Positions 1 through 5,766 of a stretch of 14,856 nt of DNA are shown piece after piece. How positions within the stretch are numbered: the stretch's first letter is position 1; every line of letters begins with the position of its first letter. Location of the stretch: contig CALKJV010000009.1 in NCBI GenBank assembly GCA_937995505.1, forward strand, positions 1 through 14,856, read 5' to 3'. This DNA is from an uncultured Bacteroidia bacterium. Lineage in GTDB: Bacteria; Bacteroidota; Bacteroidia; SpSt-205. The translations under genes and the position numbers were made by a program. The notes under the pieces were generated by a model, which saw nothing but the letters and a program-made list of their open reading frames with translations, made no database searches and was not told the DNA's origin.

Positions 1-345
1 CATCAAACTGCCATCCAGCGACAGCTCTCCCATGATAAGGGTATCTGTCAGGGCTTCGCTGGAGGCTTGCCCCGATGCCGCTAAAATCCCTACTGCGATA
101 GGTAGGTCATACGCTGTGCCTTCTTTGCGCAGGTCGGCAGGCGATAGGTTGATCACAATCTTGCCCCGAGGGAAGGAAAACCCACTATTTCGGATAGCGG
201 CCTCCACCCGCTCGCGGCTCTCCTTGACCGCATTGTCAGGTAAGCCTACAATCGCATAGCCTAACCCTGCAGAAAGATTGACCTCCACACTGACCGGATA
301 GGCATAGATGCCGTAAAGGGCTGCGGCCGGAACCTTTACCAGCAT
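1..345 (-). CDS. YifB/ComM-type Mg-chelatase-like AAA ATPase, N-terminal part (partial)
   Basis: The first 115 residues of a protein whose remainder lies beyond position 1; the reading frame is open to the window edge. The N-terminus follows the pattern of the YifB/ComM family: a ChlI-like domain (a Lon-protease-like fold) beginning VPAAALYGI, then VGLPDNAVKESRERV near residues 34-48, then INLSPADLRKEG near residues 64-75, then LPIAVGILAASG and an IMGELSLDGSL segment. Known family members carry an AAA+ ATPase domain after this region; ComM is a helicase that extends branch migration during natural transformation, while the role of YifB in most bacteria is not settled. I chose the ATG at 345 because it begins right before the conserved start of the domain. 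No Shine-Dalgarno sequence precedes it. It diverges from the membrane protein at 373 across only 27 bp. Confidence 0.9.
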   Translation of the reverse strand, partial: MLVKVPAAALYGIYAYPVSVEVNLSAGLGYAIVGLPDNAVKESRERVEAAIRNSGFSFPRGKIVINLSPADLRKEGTAYDLPIAVGILAASGQASSEALTDTLIMGELSLDGSLM

Positions 346-360
346 GGAAGGAAAGGTAAG

Positions 361-368
361 TAAATTTG
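361..368 (+). promoter_or_regulatory. Bacteroidota-type -7 promoter element (TAAATTTG)
   Basis: TAAATTTG is an exact match to TAnnTTTG, the -7 consensus of the Bacteroidota primary sigma factor. It ends 4 bases before the ATG at 373. A weak -33 candidate, TTTA at 335-338, lies 22 bases upstream inside the yifB start. With such a short gap, transcription would begin at or almost at the start codon. The match is seen directly; promoter activity is inferred. Confidence 0.6.
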
Positions 369-372
369 ACCG

Positions 373-1617
373 ATGGTGGCGCTAGACCCCGTCCGAGAAG
401 CAGTGGGATTCGGTCTAGTAGGGGTTTGGCTGGGGTATGTGGGCTATCGCTTAGAGTGGTATCGCCAGCCAGCGTGGGTACTGATAGTGCTCTGCATGAA
501 AGTTTTAGCGGCGTGGGCTTTTGGCTGGTTGTATGCAAGCTATTACTGCCATGGCGATACGCTCAAGGTCTATCTGTCTGCTAGTCGCATAGCGCATTAT
601 CTGTGGAGCCGTCCTCTGGCCGGGATAGCGCTTCTTTTTCGGGAGTTTTCGTCTAATTGGGAAGAGCTAGGTTGGCAAATTTTTTGGCAAGATGCCCAGC
701 TTTTTGGCTACGACTACGAGTGGAGCGAACCCAGCAATTATCACTTTTATAGGCTTGTGGTGCCACTGTACCTTGCCGCCGGAGGAAGCTATTACGGCTT
801 TCAAGGACTTCTAGGTATAATAGGAGGGCTACTTAGCTATGCGGCGTATGTGCGGTGGAGTCGGATAGCGGCTTTTCCGAATGGATTTTGGGTTCTCTGG
901 TTTTTGTGGCCTTCAGGTCTTCTGTGGTTTTCAGGGGCGCTGCGCGATACCTTAGTGATGCCACTCATGCTGTATGGGGCGGCATGGATAGCCTCAGTGC
1001 GCAGTTGGCGAGATGCATGGGGGATTTTAGCGGTCGGGCTTGCTGGTCTGCTTAGAGCAGAGGCAGCTTTATTAGGGGCCGCAGTAGGGCTGGCGTACCG
1101 CTGGCATAAACACCGCTGGCTTATTGGGGTTGGGGCTGCCGTGGCAGCTGTGGTTTTTACCATATGGGTAGGTCCCTGGGCCTATCGCTATCGGACCGAA
1201 GCACTGGATCCCCTCTGGCACCCCGATGTGCAGGAGGCCAGCGTCTTCCGAATAAGCTATACACCTTCTCCCATAGGGGTATGGATAGGGTGGGTACAAG
1301 GGGTCTTTTATGGCTTATTTGGGCCTTTCGTATGGCAGGTGCGCAAGCCGATAGTAGCCCTATATGCCATAGAGGTGCTTTTCGCAGCTGTCTTGATGGG
1401 GAGATGGGGGATATGGGTTTCTCGGCGCAGAGCATGGAGCTGGCGATCGGCCTTACTCGTGGCTATTGGGGTCGCTGTAGTGGGTGTAACTGCCATGGCT
1501 ATGCCGTATTGGGGTACTTTGACTCGGCAGCGGCTTTATGGACTTGTGTGGATAGCCATCGGGTTAGGTATGGCCGTACAAGAGGGGCTCCAACGCGGCC
1601 AGCACAGCCCGAGCTAA
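373..1617 (+). CDS. Polytopic membrane protein of unknown function, possibly a glycosyltransferase-like enzyme
   Basis: A 414-residue, Trp- and Tyr-rich integral membrane protein with roughly 10 to 12 hydrophobic segments (for example near residues 9-28, 33-53, 140-160, 172-188, 192-209, 217-235, 250-273, 364-384 and 392-408). A hydrophilic stretch with alternating acidic and aromatic residues lies between about 91 and 125. Short motifs such as HGDT (60-63) and PSGLLWFSGALRD (180-192) recall large membrane proteins in Bacteroidota polysaccharide loci and the GT-C-like glycosyltransferases, but I cannot assign a family and see no clear catalytic signature. The ATG is the first possible start, since an in-frame TGA lies at 367-369. 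It is a single-gene unit, divergent from yifB. Its last 17 codons overlap the 3' end of the convergent dehydrogenase gene by 54 bp. That it is a real gene is well supported; the function is not. Confidence 0.75.
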   Translation: MVALDPVREAVGFGLVGVWLGYVGYRLEWYRQPAWVLIVLCMKVLAAWAFGWLYASYYCHGDTLKVYLSASRIAHYLWSRPLAGIALLFREFSSNWEELGWQIFWQDAQLFGYDYEWSEPSNYHFYRLVVPLYLAAGGSYYGFQGLLGIIGGLLSYAAYVRWSRIAAFPNGFWVLWFLWPSGLLWFSGALRDTLVMPLMLYGAAWIASVRSWRDAWGILAVGLAGLLRAEAALLGAAVGLAYRWHKHRWLIGVGAAVAAVVFTIWVGPWAYRYRTEALDPLWHPDVQEASVFRISYTPSPIGVWIGWVQGVFYGLFGPFVWQVRKPIVALYAIEVLFAAVLMGRWGIWVSRRRAWSWRSALLVAIGVAVVGVTAMAMPYWGTLTRQRLYGLVWIAIGLGMAVQEGLQRGQHSPS

Positions 1618-2514
1618 CCGAAGCTCGCTTTCCTGTGTGAGCCCTGCAATGTGCGGGGTAAGCAGCACGGAGGGGTGCTTCCGGAGAAAGTCCCACGCCT
1701 GCTGCTCGTCGGAGTTGAGCTTATCGGGAGGTTCGCTGGGTAAGGTATCTAAGGCAGCTCCCCATAGCTGCCCCGCCGCTAAGGCTTCAGCTACGGCTGG
1801 CAAAGACACAATCCCCCCTCGCGCGATATTGATAAGCGCAATCGGCTGCCGAAAACGCTCTAAAAACGCCTTGTCTATACAGCCTTGCGTCTCTGCGGTC
1901 AGGGGCACATGCAGGGAAAGTACATCGGCATGAAGCCAGATTTCCTCCAAGGAGGCTTCTTGGATACCATTTCCGGCGAAGCCCTGCTTGTACCTGTCAT
2001 AGGCGAGCACCGTAGCACCGAGTTGGGCTAAAAGATGAGCGGTGCGACTGCCATTATGGCCAAAGCCCATAATTCCTATTGTGAGAGAAGCGAGTTCTCT
2101 TCCTGTGTGAGAGTGGCGGTTCCAGGTGTTCTGCTCGCGCAGGTCGTGGTGGGCAGGCAAGATTCGGTGGGCTAAGGTGATCATCGCCCCAACTACGTAC
2201 TCTGCTACGGGAGCGGAGTTGGCTTGGGGGGTTGAGAGCAGGTGTATCCCTCTGCGAGCCAAGGCTTCTTTGTCTATGTGTTCGGTACCGGAGCCTGCCC
2301 GTAGGATAGCGCGTAGGTTGGGAGCTCCTTGGAGTAGGGCTTCTGTGACGGGTATAGCCCCCCGCAGCACCCAGATGTGGGCTTCGGCCAGCAGTGGGGG
2401 CAGAGTATTGGGGCTCGGCTTGGGTAAAGAGTAGATGCGCAGGTTAGCTCGGCTTTGAAGAGCCTGTAAGAGGGTTGGGTGATAGGTTTCTGTGAGCAGC
2501 ACCGTGAGCGGCAT
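1564..2514 (-). CDS. D-isomer-specific 2-hydroxyacid dehydrogenase (SerA-like, no ACT domain)
   Basis: An NAD-dependent oxidoreductase of 316 residues, probably cytosolic. The nucleotide-binding glycine motif is G150-F-G152-H-N-G155. It is followed after about 18 residues by D173 in AYDRYK, which in this family favours NAD over NADP. The catalytic triad is intact: R232 in ARGG, E261 exactly 29 residues later in SEPP, and H288 in TPHIAG. The length is that of the short class, without the C-terminal ACT regulatory domain of classical SerA, so phosphoglycerate dehydrogenase, hydroxypyruvate reductase or another 2-hydroxyacid substrate are all possible. The YDRYK and FRQPIALIN segments resemble a branch common in Bacteroidota. 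It is the last gene of a six-gene leftward unit; its ATG lies inside the Nudix gene (71 bp overlap), and its 3' end overlaps the convergent membrane protein gene by 54 bp. Confidence 0.9.
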   Translation of the reverse strand: MPLTVLLTETYHPTLLQALQSRANLRIYSLPKPSPNTLPPLLAEAHIWVLRGAIPVTEALLQGAPNLRAILRAGSGTEHIDKEALARRGIHLLSTPQANSAPVAEYVVGAMITLAHRILPAHHDLREQNTWNRHSHTGRELASLTIGIMGFGHNGSRTAHLLAQLGATVLAYDRYKQGFAGNGIQEASLEEIWLHADVLSLHVPLTAETQGCIDKAFLERFRQPIALINIARGGIVSLPAVAEALAAGQLWGAALDTLPSEPPDKLNSDEQQAWDFLRKHPSVLLTPHIAGLTQESELRLARAVLAALEPLLYGHT

Positions 2515-3043
2515 AGTACAGGAGGGTATGGGCTACAGTTTGGAGGTTTTGGGTTCGGGCGAGTAGCTCTGTAGCGGGTAAGGTGTAGAGGGTAAGTTTT
2601 TCGCCTTCGGGGGTGGGTCGGGAGGTGCCCTGAGCGTAAGCTTGTAGGACTGCCCCAGGTATGGGGAGGGTCGCTGCGAAAAAGTATCCTATTTCCCCCC
2701 ACATAGCGGGAGAAGGATACAAAGGGTGAGAGGTAAGCTGGGAAAGGTCGTTTGGGCAGAGGAGCCAGCCAGTCTCTTCGGCTACCTCGCGTAGGGCAGC
2801 TTCAAGAGGGGATTCCTGGCCGTCTAGCATGCCTGCGGGATGTTCGTAGAAGGGGGTTTCGGCGGTAGGGCGGCGCTGTTGTACGACTAAAAAAGCTTCT
2901 GTCCCATCCTCGGCTGAGAGCAGTAAGCATACTGCTGCAAAGGCACCTCGTCGCAGGACTAAGCGAAATTCGCCTTCTGCCGTGAGCAGCTCCTCCGCTC
3001 GCACCAGCGGATGCTGCCACACGAGACGATATTCAGGGATCAT
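2444..3043 (-). CDS. Nudix hydrolase, ADP-ribose/ADP-sugar pyrophosphatase-like
   Basis: A 199-residue hydrolase that should split a nucleoside diphosphate linked to another group, such as ADP-ribose, with Mg2+. The Nudix box is complete: G71, five residues, E77, seven residues, then R85-E-V-A-E-E-T-G-W93, matching GX5EX7REUXEEXGU. The preceding FYEHPAGMLD segment (residues 65-74) is typical of the ADP-ribose pyrophosphatase subgroup, where the Glu-His-Pro-Ala-Gly loop leads into the box. The exact substrate cannot be read from the sequence. The start overlaps the stop of the DUF502 gene by 4 bp (ATGA), and a purine-rich AGGAAGGA precedes it, the only Shine-Dalgarno-like stretch I noticed in the window. 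The last ~22 residues are encoded in the 71 bp overlap with the dehydrogenase gene and lie beyond the Nudix core. Confidence 0.92.
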   Translation of the reverse strand: MIPEYRLVWQHPLVRAEELLTAEGEFRLVLRRGAFAAVCLLLSAEDGTEAFLVVQQRRPTAETPFYEHPAGMLDGQESPLEAALREVAEETGWLLCPNDLSQLTSHPLYPSPAMWGEIGYFFAATLPIPGAVLQAYAQGTSRPTPEGEKLTLYTLPATELLARTQNLQTVAHTLLYYAAHGAAHRNLSPNPLTGSSKPS

Positions 3044-3642
3044 GGTTTTCCTTCCTGCGGGCTCTCTCCTTCACTATTGCGAAGCGGAATAAGCCCCCCT
3101 GCGATAATAAAGCGCAAGGTATCAGAGGCTTTGAGGGCTAGCGGCTGAATTTGAGAGGCTGGTACGAGTACTAAGTCCCCCATAAATCCAAAAGCGTAGG
3201 GAAGGTACACGGCCACGAGCGGCTGGTCTGGCAAAGGAGCGTCATGGGTGAGAAAGCCGATTTGATAGAGGGGAACTTGCGGGTTGACTTGTACAAGTAC
3301 GGGCCGATCAAAGCGAAAAGACCGCCGAGAACTTTCCACCAGCTCGCGAACTGAGCTGTAAATGAAGCCGATGAAGGGTATTTTTCGGATGCGTTCTTCT
3401 ATGGCGGCGATGAGGGTGGGGCCGAGCCAGTGGGTTCCGATATACCCCAGTACTGTCAGGCCGAGGAGTAAAAGGATGATGCCTATCCCAGGAATGCCCG
3501 TAGGAATAATACTATCCAGCCATTTGAGGAGGATCCACAGGAGGTAGAAGGTAGCGATAGCAGGCAAGAACAAGAATACCCCGCGCAAGAGGTAGCGCAG
3601 GAGCAGGCTGCTGAGGAGTTTAGCTTGAGTAAGGAAGTTCAT
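3040..3642 (-). CDS. DUF502 family inner-membrane protein
   Basis: A 200-residue membrane protein of the DUF502 family (PF04367), whose biochemical role is unknown; plant relatives are the LCV/COV proteins. Two hydrophobic helices lie near residues 19-41 and 51-72. A conserved soluble region follows: IPFIGFIYSSVRE at 88-100, YQIGFLTH at 126-133, and VAVYLP at 143-148 followed by FGFMGDLVLVP at 151-161. In other members the last block usually reads like PTTPNPTSG; here it is YAFGFMGD, a divergent version. The C-terminal 15 residues are hydrophilic. The ATG at 3642 is chosen because it gives a normal N-terminus before the first helix. It overlaps the end of the LpxD-like gene by 23 bp and the Nudix gene by 4 bp, so it is probably translated within the same operon. 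Confidence 0.88.
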   Translation of the reverse strand: MNFLTQAKLLSSLLLRYLLRGVFLFLPAIATFYLLWILLKWLDSIIPTGIPGIGIILLLLGLTVLGYIGTHWLGPTLIAAIEERIRKIPFIGFIYSSVRELVESSRRSFRFDRPVLVQVNPQVPLYQIGFLTHDAPLPDQPLVAVYLPYAFGFMGDLVLVPASQIQPLALKASDTLRFIIAGGLIPLRNSEGESPQEGKP

Positions 3643-4642
3643 TATGAGAATGGCCGTTATCTGGGGCGGGATCTAAGGTGCGCAGTAGCCTAGGCAAGCG
3701 CCCCATAGAAGCAATTTCCCGCCAAGCTTTTTTGACTTCCTTGGCGATCAAGCCGAAATACACTTTCCCACCTTCTAAGGAAGTCAAGACGCCGGATTTA
3801 GCAAGTACTGTAGCATTTGGACCGATGCGGATGCCGCTTGGGATACCCACTTGCCCCCACAGGACCACACCATCCTCTAAGGTGCAAGCTCCAGCTATGC
3901 CTACCTGTGCAGCTATCTGGCAGTTGCGACCGATGAGGGTGTCATGCCCGATTTGGACGAGGTTGTCAATTTTAGTGTGGTCACCGATATAGGTGTCCGA
4001 AGTGACCCCACGGTCAATCGTGGTATTTGCGCCAATCTCTACATGGTCTCCGATTACGACCCGACCTTTACTTAGGAGCCGTTCTGAGCCACCGGGTGTG
4101 CGTTTGTAGTAAAAGGCTTCCCCGCCGATGACGCAGCCGGACTGAATGACCACATGGCTACCGATATACGTGTAGGGGCCGATAGTTACGTTAGGGTAGA
4201 TGTACGTATCTCGACCGATGTAGCAGTTAGGACCGATTACTACGTTGTGCCCAATATGGCAGCCGACTTCAATGTAGGTATTTTCGCCAATCACGACATT
4301 CTGTCCGAAAGTTACGCCCTGTGCTTGCGCAGGTACACTGGGGAATGTCGGTAGGGTCGTAGGCTGAAAGTACTCTAAGAGCCGATTGAAATCGCGAAAG
4401 GGAAAAGGAGTAAAGATTAAGGCTTTGCCTGGGGGCGGGTCTATCTCCTGATTGATAAGTATGATAGAAGCGGGGCTTTCTAAGGCTTTTCGGTAATACT
4501 TCGGTACATCGGTGAAGGTAATATCCCCTGGGGCTAAGCGGTGGATCTCATTGATGCCTGTGGCTTGGATAGTAGGCGCTCCTGCGAAAGAACAGCCTAA
4601 GATATCGGCTATTTCCTGGACAGAATGAGGGAATATCTTCAT
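3620..4642 (-). CDS. LpxD-family UDP-3-O-acylglucosamine N-acyltransferase (possible paralogue)
   Basis: A 340-residue left-handed beta-helix acyltransferase. LpxD transfers an R-3-hydroxyacyl chain from acyl carrier protein to the 2-amino group of UDP-3-O-acylglucosamine, the third step of lipid A synthesis in the cytosol. The N-terminal uridine-binding domain (about 1-100) contains GDITFTDVPKY near 39-49. From about 108 to 290 there are hexapeptide repeats of the form [IV]GxNxx. The block IDNLVQIGHDTLIG contains the His that corresponds to the catalytic His of LpxD. The loop where standard LpxD proteins have a GxxGFG-type sequence reads IGGEAFYYKRTPGG instead. I recall a Bacteroidota LpxD-like paralogue with a similar AFYYK loop, so the substrate may differ from the classical one. 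It overlaps dcd by 4 bp and DUF502 by 23 bp. Confidence 0.85.
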   Translation of the reverse strand: MKIFPHSVQEIADILGCSFAGAPTIQATGINEIHRLAPGDITFTDVPKYYRKALESPASIILINQEIDPPPGKALIFTPFPFRDFNRLLEYFQPTTLPTFPSVPAQAQGVTFGQNVVIGENTYIEVGCHIGHNVVIGPNCYIGRDTYIYPNVTIGPYTYIGSHVVIQSGCVIGGEAFYYKRTPGGSERLLSKGRVVIGDHVEIGANTTIDRGVTSDTYIGDHTKIDNLVQIGHDTLIGRNCQIAAQVGIAGACTLEDGVVLWGQVGIPSGIRIGPNATVLAKSGVLTSLEGGKVYFGLIAKEVKKAWREIASMGRLPRLLRTLDPAPDNGHSHNELPYSS

Positions 4643-5181
4643 ATGCTATGAAAGTTTTTCCAGTAAAGGGAGGGTACGGGTAGCGTATCTCTGGAGGTGT
4701 ATTTAGCGCTGTGGCGCTGGCGGTAGGGGATCTGTGCAGGGCCCTGCAAGGTAAAAAAGATAAGCTGTCCAATGGGCATGCCGGGGTATACGCGCACAGG
4801 CTGAACCACTGTAATCTCTAAGGTCCAGTGATTGCAAAAGCCAATGTCGCCTTTGCTAGCGGTAGCATGTATCTGGATGCCGAGGCGGCCGATGCTGCTC
4901 TTTCCCTCCAGAAAGGGCACGTAGGCATGGCTTTCGGTGTACTCTTCTGTGACCCCCAGGTATAGGATGCCTGGCACGAGGAAAAGCCCTTTCTCAGGTA
5001 TCTCCAGCAGGGTAGAAGAAGTCGGGCGGCGAGCATCTAAGGTAGCCGTAGCATAGACCCGTAAGTAGGGGCCCAAATGCACGTCATAACTATTGCTACC
5101 CAGGGCTTCTGAGCGGAAAGGTTCTATTTTGATGGTACCTTGCTCTAGAGCAGCTAAGATATCTGCATCTGAGAGTATCAT
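4639..5181 (-). CDS. dcd: dCTP deaminase
   Basis: A 180-residue enzyme of the dCTP deaminase/dUTPase fold. It deaminates dCTP to dUTP, feeding dUMP and thymidylate synthesis, and normally forms trimers. The active-site block EGKSSIGR lies at residues 92-99, with S95, S96 and R99 in the positions that contact the triphosphate. IHATAS follows near 104-109, then GDIGFCNHWTLEI at 111-123, where E122 corresponds to the catalytic Glu. The Gly-Asp-Ile-Gly-Phe sequence replaces the DPGF of enterobacterial enzymes, which I associate with Bacteroidota-type Dcd. Length is normal. Some relatives are bifunctional and also hydrolyse dUTP; I cannot exclude this. The ATG overlaps the divIVA stop by 4 bp, and the stop overlaps the LpxD-like gene by 4 bp. 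Confidence 0.93.
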   Translation of the reverse strand: MILSDADILAALEQGTIKIEPFRSEALGSNSYDVHLGPYLRVYATATLDARRPTSSTLLEIPEKGLFLVPGILYLGVTEEYTESHAYVPFLEGKSSIGRLGIQIHATASKGDIGFCNHWTLEITVVQPVRVYPGMPIGQLIFFTLQGPAQIPYRQRHSAKYTSRDTLPVPSLYWKNFHSI

Positions 5182-5732
5182 AGTTTTGCAGCGATTTTTT
5201 CTGCCCAGGAAGGTGATTTCGGAGGGGATGCGTCAGCAGAAGTAGGGGGAGGGGTAACTGGGAGGGTAGCCGGCGGGGGAGAGTTCGGGGAGCGGCTCAA
5301 CTGATCTAGGCGTTCCAGCTGCAGCGAGAGAAAGGTACGCAGCTCTAAGAGAATCTCTTGACGGCGCTGCTGGAGCGTCTCAATCGCTTCCTCCAACTGC
5401 TCCCGCTGGCGCTGCAGCGCTCGCAGAGTCTCATCGGCTTTTTGACGGGCTTCTTGGAGGATGAGTGCGGCGTTCTTCTCGGCGTTTTGGAGGGTGATGC
5501 GGCTATTTTCTTCGGCTTGGAGGAGGGTACGCTGGAGGAGGCTTTCCATCTCTTTGTAGCGAGTGAGTTCCGTACTGAGCTGTTCTAGCTTTTGACGGAA
5601 GGTATGCCGCTCTTCTAAAAGAGCGCTCCACTCTTGGGCTAGCTGTCGCAGAAAGGTGCGTACCTCCTCAGGATCATATCCACGCAAGGTGCGAGTGAAG
5701 GTCTGATTTTGGATATCTATGGGGGTAAGCAT
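5178..5732 (-). CDS. DivIVA domain-containing protein
   Basis: A 184-residue coiled-coil protein. Residues 2-40 match the DivIVA N-terminal domain: LTPIDIQNQTFTRTLRGYD, with RGYD at 17-20, followed by a helix rich in EEVRTFL. In Bacillus DivIVA a Phe-Arg pair at the tip inserts into curved membrane; here the equivalent pair appears to be L16-R17. Residues about 35-145 are heptad-like, rich in Leu, Glu, Gln and Arg, and predict a long coiled coil. Residues 147-177 are a Pro/Ser-rich linker, ending in a short charged SWAEKIAAKL tail that could bind a partner. DivIVA proteins mark cell poles or division sites; the specific role here is unknown. This is the first gene of the six-gene leftward unit, with a -7 promoter element 13 bases upstream. 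Confidence 0.88.
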   Translation of the reverse strand: MLTPIDIQNQTFTRTLRGYDPEEVRTFLRQLAQEWSALLEERHTFRQKLEQLSTELTRYKEMESLLQRTLLQAEENSRITLQNAEKNAALILQEARQKADETLRALQRQREQLEEAIETLQQRRQEILLELRTFLSLQLERLDQLSRSPNSPPPATLPVTPPPTSADASPPKSPSWAEKIAAKL

Positions 5733-5745
5733 GGCCCGGTTCTGG

Positions 5746-5753
5746 CAAAAGTA
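5746..5753 (-). promoter_or_regulatory. Bacteroidota-type -7 promoter element (TACTTTTG) before the DivIVA gene
   Basis: On the minus strand TACTTTTG matches TAnnTTTG exactly and ends 13 bases before the DivIVA ATG, in the 34 bp gap after the nuoF stop. It could start a separate transcript for the divIVA-to-dehydrogenase unit. I see no good -33 TTTG at the expected distance, which would fall at the nuoF 3' end. The leader would be only a few bases long. Function is inferred. Confidence 0.5.
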
Positions 5754-5766
5754 CCAAAAACCGTGC

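Noticed and set aside
236..584. Overlapping open frames on both strands across the yifB start and the membrane protein start
   Set aside because: They conflict with the clear YifB N-terminus and the longer 373-1617 gene and show no family features.
85..1617. Search for a defence island, mobile element or CRISPR array in and around the unassigned gene
   Set aside because: No direct or inverted repeats, transposase, integrase, nuclease or toxin features were seen; flanking genes are ordinary core genes.
3840..4320. Periodic sequence resembling a tandem repeat, with an open frame on the plus strand
   Set aside because: The periodicity is the DNA trace of hexapeptide repeats in the LpxD-family protein; the plus-strand frame is a shadow.
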